Assembly: GCA_023653785.1 (NCBI GenBank)
Contig: JAMKCH010071803.1
Location: 1 to 64,000, forward strand
DNA from: Ophioderma brevispina
Taxonomy: Eukaryota > Echinodermata > Ophiuroidea > Amphilepidida > Ophiodermatidae
DNA length: 64,000 nt
Direction: 5' to 3'
Each line of letters opens with the position of its first letter. Position 1 is the first letter of the stretch. The notes below the pieces were generated by a model. That model was given only the letters and a program-made list of their open reading frames with translations, had not been told where the DNA came from and searched no databases. The position numbers were made by a program, and so were the translations under genes. This document shows positions 54,626-64,000 of this stretch, piece by piece.

Positions 54626-55839
54626 AAAAGGCTTTGGTGGTACTTAAAACAATAAAATTTACCAATATGGAGATGGTGGACGTTTCATAAGTATTTTAAC
54701 ACTTAAGTACCTAAGGTGTTTTCACTCACGTTGGTGGCCAAGGGGGAGGTTCCATGGAACCCCCCCCCCCAAGGAAACCATTTTCCCAAGGTATTTTCAA
54801 TGAAACTCATACCACTTTTGAGAGGCATAAGATAAGGCCACAGGTGCAATATAAATGAGTTCCGGTTTTATCGGTCTTGACTTATGGGCAAATCATTGTT
54901 TTCGACATGCGTCAAATTGCTCAAAAAGTAGTATGATTTTTCTGCGACCTTGCTTCCACAGCATACACATTGCAAATCATTTTGATGTTATATATGCTCT
55001 AGAAGGCCATTTACTATATTAAACACAACTACTACATTTTGTACATTCCTTATTGTTGTGGGGGCAGTCATATTTGCCATAGGTTTGTACAGCAATGGCG
55101 CGCATCGTCGATGATGGAATCGCTTGTTTTAAGCACATAACGGGTTAATTATTTTTTCTGATTATGTAATAATTTTGTTCATGCATATGAACATACATAC
55201 GCGAAACTATTCTGGCAACATGGTTTGCTCTTTTTATTTTTAAAATCACACTCCCGTTGGTGCCTAAGGTGGGGGGTCCTAGGAGCCAAGCTAATTATAT
55301 CATTAACGGGCATAGACATTTTAGTAATTTTTTTTAATGGAAGAGCGCATCGATAAGAAGTATAAAGCGGTCTTATCAAAATTAAAACAAAAATAATGGT
55401 ACTCATTAAATTCAGATGGCAGCCAGTTCAATATTTCAACAGTAGCATACAAAAACGAATGTATTTCTAACTCGGTAAGTCTCATTTAGATAATATCAGA
55501 TAATGTTGGCTGTGATGCATACGACATTTCAGTTCCCAGAAACAATGGAAATAACAAAACCGCAGTCAAAGAGGGAAATAATTGTTAACTGAAGGTAAGT
55601 CAAAGTTCAATATTCGTTGTACTTCCAACTACATATTTAAAGGCAACAATTTGTTTATCCGTAGGGCAATTCAAAGTTCAATATTCTTGTACTTCAATGT
55701 AGTTCGAATTCTTTTCCTCGGGGGATGGGGGGGGGTGGCCATTTTATTCACTAGGCGTTCCCCGGGTTTCGCGATCACCTGGGTTTTCGCGATCACCTGG
55801 CTTGAATCACTCTTGGGTGTTTCACGGTCTTTGACCCTT
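54626..55839. other. Non-coding stretch with dispersed repeat copy 2
   Basis: 54990-55330 is the second copy of the repeat at 30640-30990. A gttcaatattcttgtactt-type segment recurs at about 55605-55625, 55675-55695 and 56780-56800. No gene was recognised. Confidence 0.45.
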
Positions 55840-56702
55840 GGACTGATGACCCTGATGGACCTTTCGTGACCTTTCAAAAAACCCCCTCTCGGCGGGGGGG
55901 GAGTCGGAAACAATCGACCCCACCCTCCAGTTTCATGTCCATAAACCCCGCCGTCCACGTTGGGTCACCGCCATTTGACCTGAATGACCCTGCATGACTT
56001 ATCCAGTGACCTTTAAAATTTTTTGCACTTACATCGACACCCACCCACCACGTTTTGTCTGGGGTTGACTACATCCAAACCCACCAAAGTTTGACTCCTT
56101 TGACCTTAATTATTTAATTTATCCCCATGATGACCTTTGATCCCAAACCAATCAACCTCGGTCTTTCGGGACGTCAAGGGTACCCACCTACCAAGTTTCG
56201 GGAACCTGCGACCCTCGGTCTACGAGAACACTACGTTTAACATCCTTTGACCCTTGAATGTACCCCGAATGACCTTGTGTTCCCTTCAAAATTTGGCATC
56301 AAAAATACGACCCCCGCCAAGTTTCATGTCCATACACCAATGTTTGCCCCCTTTGAACACTCATTTGACCTTGATGGCCCCTGATGACCCTTTGATCCAC
56401 TAACCAATACAACCCCCGTTATTGGTACTCCACGGTCCAAGGGGCACCCACCCATCCCCACCAGTTTCAGGAACGTTCAACCCTCGGTCTCCGAGAAAAT
56501 AGAACGCGGTCCATTTGACCTTTTTTGACCTCGACTGACCCTCGATGACCTTTGATCCACTAACAAATACAAACCCGGTCTTCGGAAGACAACAGGGGCA
56601 TCCGCCACAAAGTTTCAAGAACGTGCGACCCTCGGTCTCCGAGAAAATAGACGCGGTCAGACAGACAGACAGACAGACACACTGACAGACCACCGGTATT
56701 AT
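55840..56702 (+). repeat. TGACC-rich dispersed repeat ending in (CAGA)n
   Basis: Many TGACC and TTTGACC units and repeated 'accctcggtct(c/a)cgagaa' (about 56211, 56483, 56629) and 'caagtttc' blocks indicate internal repeats of about 150-270 bp. It ends in a CAGA tandem tract (56656-56680). Similar TGACC-rich, CAGA-tailed sequence is a common dispersed repeat form in invertebrate genomes; the class is not clear. Confidence 0.55.
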
Positions 56703-57639
56703 TATATAGATAACAATTTATTGTCACTCTACAACTACATATTTTAAAAGGCCACAATTATTAACCGTAAGGCAAGTCAAAGTTCAATATTCTTGTACTT
56801 AAATATAGTTTGATTTACACTCAGCCATTTATAATAACAAATTATTGTCAATCTACAACTACACATTTTAGAAGGCAACAATTTGAAATTTGATAACATA
56901 CCATTTAATTCCCTAATCCAAATATAAAAAATACAGCAAGTAAACTTGCGTCATCCCCCTGGCAAGATGGCAGTCTGAAACATGACCTCAGATGACCTTT
57001 GACCTTGGTCCATGACCTTTGACATCGTCCACACATGAAGGAACCCCTAATGCACCTTAACCCCAAGTCTGATATAAAATTGGATTAAGCCCAAATTAAT
57101 TGGTCGAGCTTTGAGTTGCAAAAATATTGTAAAGAAGGGACCGCCCAGGTAACACGCTGTAATAGCCGTTACACTACAGCATAGTGACATGTGGGTGTGC
57201 ATTATATAAGCATACTATATATAGGCCTGTAAAAAACTCATAGCGAGACCAATTAATATTGGGCGTAAATCATCCAATGTTATCATTATCATGTTTTGGA
57301 TCCGATATTTTCCCACACTTGGACTTCTCAAAACATGATAATGGTTTAAATCGGACTTAAACTTTTCGAAGGAGACGCGAAAAACGAAAACCTAACCAAA
57401 ACCTAACCAAACTGGAACACACAAATACACATACATACACATACATACGGACATTCGCACCCTTGCAATATCCCCCTTTGCTTTTCAAGCCAGGGGGATA
57501 AAAATATAGAAGCCACCTAATAGTTTGCGCATTTGATGCCACATTTATAGGAATAGCCACAATAGTTTTGGAATGGCGCCCATTTTAATGAAAACGATTA
57601 CCCTGGTAACAAAAGCAATATAGTTTGGTGTCTTATCGT
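56703..57639. other. Non-coding stretch with DR1-type sites
   Basis: TGACCTTTGACC at 56993-57004 and TGACCTTTGACA at 57013-57024 are DR1-type nuclear-receptor motifs 8 bp apart. The rest is unrecognised; the minus-strand frame at 57357-57560 has no domain. Confidence 0.4.
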
Positions 57640-58420
57640 AATGTTTTTGGGTTTGTTGTCTATTTTGCTACATTTTTTTTGTCTTTTTTGGGTAATATTG
57701 ACACCTAGGAACTCGAATTTGGTTGTTCCCATTTTTTTCGACCACCCGTTTGGCAGCCATCTTGGATTTTAAAATGGCCGCTATTTTCAATATATTTTTT
57801 CCCATATCTCCATTTGTGGGCGACTTAGAAAGGTAAATTGGTGTCTATACCCATGTATGTGATGCTATAGAAACCGTTATTTAAGTTGCAACTAATTTCG
57901 TTTCATTATATAGTACTGTGGTCTTCAATAATGCCGCCAACCGACTAACTGTTAGGATTCAAAAATCAGCATAACCTAGAATTTATCATTTATTGAATGA
58001 GTTCGCAGAGATTTGTGGGGTAATGTACGTGAAAAATAATTGGTAAAAGTGAAAATTACAACAAAAAAATAAGAAAAGCAGACAACTGCATTGAGTAAAA
58101 CAATGATATGTAATAAAGAAGAGAAAAAGTAGAGACAAAATAGAAGCTTACTCAAAGAAAATATTGACAAAGGAACGATTACAGATTAAAAGGAGCCAGT
58201 CTGTTTATTTACATGGAAGAATATTGTGGACGTCAAGAGCAGATTTTTAGTTGGATGTGACTTAGTAGAGGTGTAATACCGACTTAATATCAGAAAAATT
58301 AAATCTAAGAAGATAGGATGTTTCTGAAATGGACCTTTGTTGAGGTGTTGGAGTAGTTCTAGGCTTCTATGCTAGCCAGATGTTAAGATTAAGAAAGCTC
58401 TCACTACTATCACGATTGTT
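57640..58420 (+). repeat. 800 bp direct repeat, copy 1
   Basis: Shares with 59670-60460, in order, ggtaatattgacacctagga, cccatatctccatttt-type, cgacttagaaaggtaaattg, gtggtcttcaata, ccgccaaccgactaact, tgaaaattacaacaa, ctgtttatttacatggaaga and tgaaatggacctttgttgag. Similarity is about 85 percent by eye, so the duplication is older than those at 25, 26 and 50 kb. Confidence 0.8.
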
Positions 58421-58559
58421 GAGAGAATATCCATTGTCAGCTGACAAGACAATGTTGATTAAAAGGTAACAACCCTTTTTGGTCAGTAAAATCTCAAAGT
58501 TGAGTAAACCTTACACATTGTTGTTTTTAATCAACGGAAAGAATAATTGTTCCCTTTTT

Positions 58560-59560
58560 TGATCAGTGCAGTCAAACGCTAGTATCAACTTAGTGGAGGG
58601 AAATTGTGGAATCCCCAGTATCTCAAACATGGTATTAACACCATTTTAAGCCCAGTATGTTATTCAACAAGTCAAGATCGGCCAAAGTGAATTTACCATA
58701 TAATAGAATTCAAGTAGTGCGCCCGCCAAACGAAATATTTTAACTTTAATTATGGTTTATAGATACCTCAGTATCACAACTGGGTGTTTGCCACGTTTTA
58801 GTCGCTATATTTTGTTCAGAAGTCAGATATCGGCTGAAGTATATTTAACATTTTGAATTCAAGATGGCCGCCAAAAAATAGCTCAACTTAAAATAAGTGT
58901 TTCTTTAGAAACACTAGTATCACAAACATAGGTATGGTCACCTCATTTGTTCATCGCTGTATTTTTCTGAATCAAGAAATAACAAGTCTAAAGTTAATAT
59001 TCAACATGCCGGCCATTTTGATCAGATGGCCGTCCAAACAAAATTTAGCGAAACTTATTATTTTTTTTTTATCGAAACCGTAGATCACAAACAATGTGTA
59101 TTGCCACCGTATTTTAATCCAGTATGTTCATTCCTAAAGTCAGATACAGGACAAAGTTGTTTCAACTTGCAGGCCATTTTGAATTCAAGATTGCCACCAA
59201 ACGAAAATTAAATTGCAACTTAAAAAAAATGGTTCCTTAAAACGTTAGTATCACAAACAGTGCATTGCCACCGTGGTTTACAACTGTATTTATTCAGAAG
59301 TCAATATACAGGAAAAGTATATTTCCCCAAACGTGGCCGCCATTTTTGAATTAAAGATGGCCGCCACACGAAATTATTTGCAACTTAAATAACGGTTTCT
59401 ATAGCAACCTTAGTATACAACATGGGTATCTACACAAATTGGTACCTGTCTATGTCCCGCCCACAAACTGAGATATGATGGAACATATGTTGAAAATAGC
59501 GGCCATTTTGAAAGCCAAGATGGCTGCCGACGGCTGGTCGAAAAAAATGGGAACAACCAA
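58560..59560 (+). repeat. Tandem array, period about 165 bp, with ATGGCCGCC motif in each unit
   Basis: The AAGATGGCCGCC-like motif recurs at about 58711 (decayed), 58860, 59023, 59186 (decayed), 59353 and 59516, spaced 149-167 bp. Each unit also has a 'tagtatcacaaac' segment and a gccattttga segment. It lies between the two 800 bp direct repeats. The open frames here are short and not gene-like. Confidence 0.7.
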
Positions 59561-59669
59561 TTTGTGTTCCTTGGCCTCAATTTTACCTCAAAATACCGAA
59601 AAATCAAAATGTAGACAAAATTCCATTAATACCACAAGGACCATACTAGTATGGGTCCTTAAAATCGTA

Positions 59670-60460
59670 GTGTTTATGGGTTTGTTGGTATTTATGCTAC
59701 CAGTTTGTTGGTTTGTTTTGTCTGTTTTGGGTAATATTGACACCTAGGAACTCGAATTTGGGTTGTTCCCCTTTTTTCGACCAACCGTTTGTCAACCATT
59801 TTGGATTTTAAAATGGCCGTTATTTCAATATATTTCCCCATATCTCCATTTTCGGACGACTTAGAAAGGTAAATTGGTATAAATTACCCATGTTTGTGAT
59901 GCTATAGAGCCGTTATTTAAGTTGCAACTAATTTCGTTTGTTGCAGTTATAGTACGCAACTTCACGCTCATACTGTGGTCTTCAATAAGGCCGCCAACCG
60001 ACTAACTTTTGTTAGGATCCAAAATCAGCAACCGAATTTATCTTTAGTGATGAGTCGCATAGAATTGTGGGGTAATTGTGGTGAAAAATATTGTAAAAGT
60101 GAAAATTACAACAACAATAAGGAAAGCTACCTGCGTGATTAAACAATGATCTGTAATACGAAGAGTCAAAAGTAAAGACAAAATAGACCTTACCCAAAGA
60201 AAATAGTGACGAAGGAACGATTACAGATTATATGGAGGAAGCCCGTCTGTTTATTTACATGGAAGATATTGTGGACCTCACGAGCAGATTTTTAGTTAGA
60301 TGTGCTTAGTAGAGGTGCACTACCGACTTAATAGCAAGAAAAAATTAATCCAGAAGCAATAAGACTGGTTCTGAAATGGACCTTTGTTGAGGTGTTGGAG
60401 TAGGTCTAGGCTTTTCTATGCTAGCCAGATGTTACAGATTAAGAAAACTCTCACTCATCA
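59670..60460 (+). repeat. 800 bp direct repeat, copy 2
   Basis: Second copy of 57640-58420, offset about 2.03 kb. It carries a small insertion relative to copy 1 (tgcagttatagtacgcaac, about 59943-59961). Confidence 0.8.
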
Positions 60461-60479
60461 CAATCTCATCATCTATATT

Positions 60480-63400
60480 TTATTTCCATGTCAATCAAAT
60501 GATACAATTAGTTTACAAAGCATATAAATAAACAATACCCGAACTCATTTGTAGTTACACGGAGAGTCAACCAAAAGGCCAAGGATGGCCAGAGGTAAGG
60601 TTTGACCACCTTCGGAATGTTACAACTATTTTGTACCAAAAATATCTATATATACGACATGCGACAATATAGTCACGTAATAACCAACATTGTGTAATTT
60701 CCAAGATGCCCTTCTTATTGATACTGCATAATTATGAAGGATTTCAAATTATACTTTGGAAACATTTCAGATTTTGGGCAATTTTTAAATCACTATTCAA
60801 ACCATTCCAAAATACTGGTCCCGATGTACGAACTCCTTTTGATGCAAAGGCGGTTTTATTTCTCACTTAATTGATAATCGTTTACATTTTCTTGTATATG
60901 GGAATGAATGGGGTGGGCTTTTAGCAAAATATGGGTTAAATATACAAGGAAACGACCCATTGAAAGTTTATACATAAAAATACAAGGTTGAATTTAACAA
61001 GTCATATATTAAGTAATTTTAAGTCCTTGAACACTGTTCCCGAATGTGCTCTGAAATGAGATAGACATATATTTCTAAAAGCCCTTTTTTGTAATTTTAC
61101 TAGTTTAGCTACGTAATTGTGTGTGTGGTTTCCCCAAACGAGAAGTCCATACGATAAGTACGGTAAATCAATGAACAAAATACAATAGAGAATGCTTTAG
61201 AAACCAATATTTCAACTTATTGAGAATACCACATTACGATAATATGTTATTTGACACCGATTCTATTGATATTTAATGAACAAATATTGTTTCATCAAAG
61301 AATAATTCCCAAAACCTTTGTCTTGTTAACTCTTATAATGTGGACTGCTCCACAAAACCAGAACAAAGTCGCCAAAGTACTTAAGGAGACGATATCATAA
61401 CTTTGATACAATCATAGAAAACAAAATTTCAAAGGCATATATTGAATTTTCTGATGGACAAAAGGAAGTGCCATGTTTTACATGTTATACATCATTTTAA
61501 AGCTTGTTTTCTCAACATTTCACATCTGCACATATCTCAAAATGAAAATTTTCCGACTTTATCCGGGTTTTGTGGGACAGGTCACAAATTACAACATTTA
61601 CACCACATTAATATCCGTTTTGAATTTGAATGTTTTGGCGTAGGGGTACCCATATCATGAAATTTCTTTTTTCAGCCTTAATTGGAGAGTTTGTTCGCTT
61701 TAAACCAATCCGAAACTTTGTCCAATTCACTGTTAATCACATTCACCTGATTTTAAGGTCTTGGTCTGAATATAAAATTGTGGTGTCATCTGCAAACAAG
61801 ACAAAAGTTAAGACTGGGGATGTATTGATGATGTTGTTAAACATACAACATGAATAAAAGAGGCCCTAATATCGAGCCTTGTGGGTACGCCACAAATTAG
61901 ATTTTCCCAAGTTTGATTTACATGAAATTATGTATACATATTGTGATCTTGTGATTGAAATAACTTTTAAACCACTCTACAACAACTCCCCTAAAACCAT
62001 AGTATTCTAATTTATATAATAAGAATGTCATAGTTATAGTGTCAAAAGCCTTAGAATAAATCTAAGAAAATATCCAATTGTTGTTTCATTAATGTCAGCC
62101 GCCTTGTAACATTGTCCCTATCAAATACTTGACCATCTGTGTAGGTAGTTTGTCTAAAGCCAAATTGCCTTTTTATTTCTAATGTTAACCTTATCAATAA
62201 AGATGAACACTGTTAAATACAAGTCGCTCTGAATTTTGGAAAAGCAAGGCAATTGAAACAGGTCGATAATTAGAGTAATTTCAGCATTGTCTTTTTTATA
62301 TGGGGACCCTTTAGGCTTTTTAAAGTCCATGCGGCCACAGTTCCTTTGTAATCGATAAATTGAATATCATTGCAAGTGGCGTACTGATTTGCTTTACCTA
62401 TTTTTTTTAACTAACTAAATTACTTATTCCGTCATGACCCGGACTTTTTTGGTTGGGATCGAAATTTCCAATATTTTTTTCAATTTCATTTCAATTATGG
62501 CATAAAAACAAGTTGTTTTGTATTGGATTTGACCAATACTCATGATAATTTTTATTTCCTTGTTCATTTTTGGCTGCTGAATTTAGGTCCAGCGTTAATT
62601 GAAAAAATATTGAAGTCGTCTGATTGTGTTTTTGGGTCATTTATAACGTCACCATTCTCATTTTTTTGAATATTGTTTTGATTACAAGTTGATTTTGTAC
62701 GGCCGAGGATATATTGATTATTTTTTTCCAATTTTGTTTCTGTCATTTTTGTGGATTGATTTAAATTTCGTTCTCATACTTTCCGCTTATGCCTTTCTTA
62801 TTAATTATGTATTCATTCTTATTAGTAATTTTATTAAAAAAAAAAAAAAAAAAAAAGGGAAGTTTTTAATATTTCTATACAATTTTGTTTTTATTGTTTT
62901 ATACTTTTTAGTTAACCCGTGGTTAGCCATGGAGATATTGGATCCTTTTTTCTATTATACTGATTTTTTTCAATGGTATACTTCATTCGATTGATCATTA
63001 AATATTGAAATAAACTGTCTGTATCCATCATTAACATTGTCATTATGTAGAGTTATCAGACCATTAACATTAGCTACCTTTGCTTCAAATGTATAATTCC
63101 TACTTTGTGTACTTTCTTTTATAAGTTGGCCCTCAGAAGCATTTTTGTCTTTTTACCATCCATACCGTTGAAACAATTGTTGAAAGTGGGTCACTAACAT
63201 CATTGACTACTATCAGAGAAGACACTTATTATTGTTAGTTATTATGTGCTCAATTAACGTTGCACTGTGATCAGTGATTCTGGTTGGCTTAGTAAATCAC
63301 CGGTAAAGTTACAGGATAAAATCATATTTTAAGTATCCATGAGGTGGTCATGTGATCTTCTTTTAATAATCTATGTTAAAATCTCCATGATGTAGGTTTC

Positions 63401-63795
63401 CTTATTTTCCTTCACAACATCATTTAAATTGGGTTGATTTCATCAATAAAATAGTCAATGGATGTATGAGCGGCTGTATATGAACCATCACTATGTTTCT
63501 TTGGTTTTCACGATTAATTTCAATAAACAGGATTCATAGTTGGTTGTAGATTTATTTAAATCTTGCCTTACTTTGTATTTAACAGTTTTTCGATATATAA
63601 ACCCTACGCCCCCTTTTTTCGGCGATGGTCCCCTATTTGTTTCACTCAAAAAACTATCCTGCTAAATAAATACTAAATTCATGGGGCTTTTCCTTCAATG
63701 ATTTCTGTGTATTCCTATAACCGTGAAATTATGACCTATTTCCTTTAGCATTCGTTGAACTTCCTCAAAATTTCGTGAACTTCTCACATCTACAG
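60480..63795 (-). pseudogene. CR1-like LINE, degenerate, copy 2
   Basis: Read on the minus strand. Endonuclease remnant near 63790-63560 (RSSRNFEEVQRMLKEIGHNF, then GGVGFIYR). Pre-RT linker QSDDFNIFSINAGPKFS (62564-62746). RT remnants: SNYRPVSIAL near 62250, a frameshifted FLDL-SKAF-like box near 62050, PQGSILGPLLFMLYV near 61870, and the C-terminal YLSYGLLVWGN and KLVKLQKRAFRNICLSHFRA near 61150-61060. A run of exactly 21 A (62836-62856) interrupts it. Many stops and frameshifts. Same orientation and family type as 20166-23100. Confidence 0.75.
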
Positions 63796-63797
63796 GC

Positions 63798-64000
63798 ATG
63801 GCCGTAGCCAGGGGGTGCTTGGTGCGACGCACCCCCCCCCCCAAAATGACAAAGTCCGCTTTATGATGTTTGAGTCCGCTTTGCCATGTTTAAGGTCGCG
63901 TGTTTGTCAATTAAAAGTTTGTCTAAGGGTTGTGGGTGCATGGTATATTAATGATTAAGCATGACTAAGCAGCTATTAACCATCGCATTGCGATTGTCGT
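63798..64000 (-). mobile_element. Dispersed repeat, inverted copy of 26720-26911 (cut by window end)
   Basis: ggccgtagccagggggtgc, gtgcgacgcacccc, gacaaagtccgctttatgatg and ggttgtgggtgcatggtata correspond in reverse complement to 26911-26745. The element continues beyond the window. Confidence 0.75.

Overview
The window reads as nuclear DNA from an invertebrate animal, most likely a marine one. It is AT-rich and gene-poor, full of microsatellites and homopolymer runs, and packed with short inverted-repeat transposons, decayed Tc1-type transposases and broken non-LTR retrotransposons. The two convincing host genes are a secreted discoidin-domain protein and an intron-containing gene for a small secreted protein. 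I cannot name the species from sequence alone. There is no sign of operons, CRISPR arrays, rRNA or bacterial genes.

Host genes. (1) Minus strand 6078-7130: a secreted protein with a signal peptide, a cysteine-rich head, a Ser/Thr linker and a C-terminal F5/8 type C (discoidin) domain, encoded in one exon. (2) Minus strand 34838 to 30389: a five-exon gene that long-ORF searches miss. I assembled it from splice sites. All four introns are phase 0 and the product is 205 residues: signal peptide, a probable helix, a short loop exon, a long helical exon, a Cys-containing loop exon and a last helical exon. This exon-to-helix layout resembles the long-chain helical cytokines (IL-6/G-CSF type). That resemblance is a hypothesis; the gene model itself is better supported. 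A TATA box and a likely 5' UTR exon lie just upstream.

Mobile DNA by region. 0.5-1.2 kb: a CACTATCAGTG element carrying a TTAA-type MITE, with empty relatives at 17.6 and 18.9 kb. 3.3, 5.4, 12.6, 13.4, 24.1, 24.6, 27.3, 29.0, 29.5, 42.1, 44.9, 45.5 and 48.8 kb: MITEs, several with readable target duplications. 9.9-12.1 kb: two Tc1-like left ends, the second interrupted by a LINE 3' fragment. 14.9 kb: an RTE-like LINE tail. 20.2-23.1 and 60.5-63.8 kb: two degenerate CR1-like LINEs on the minus strand. 36.15-40.3 kb: a 4.2 kb foldback element whose arms are built of tandem monomers. 40.3-41.4 kb: polypyrimidine tracts. 46.7-47.0 kb: a Tc1 transposase C-terminus. 50.3-52.3 kb: a tangle of duplications, inverted copies and AT microsatellites. 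53.4-54.6 kb: an inverted-repeat element. 55.8-56.7 kb: a TGACC-rich repeat. 57.6-60.5 kb: a direct duplication around a tandem array with a period near 165 bp.

The points most worth following up are the cytokine-like gene, the repeated YY1-like ATGGC(C/T)GCC motifs in three repeat systems, and three near-identical local duplications that each meet a homopolymer run of exactly 21 bases. The last may be an unusual insertion mechanism or an assembly fault.
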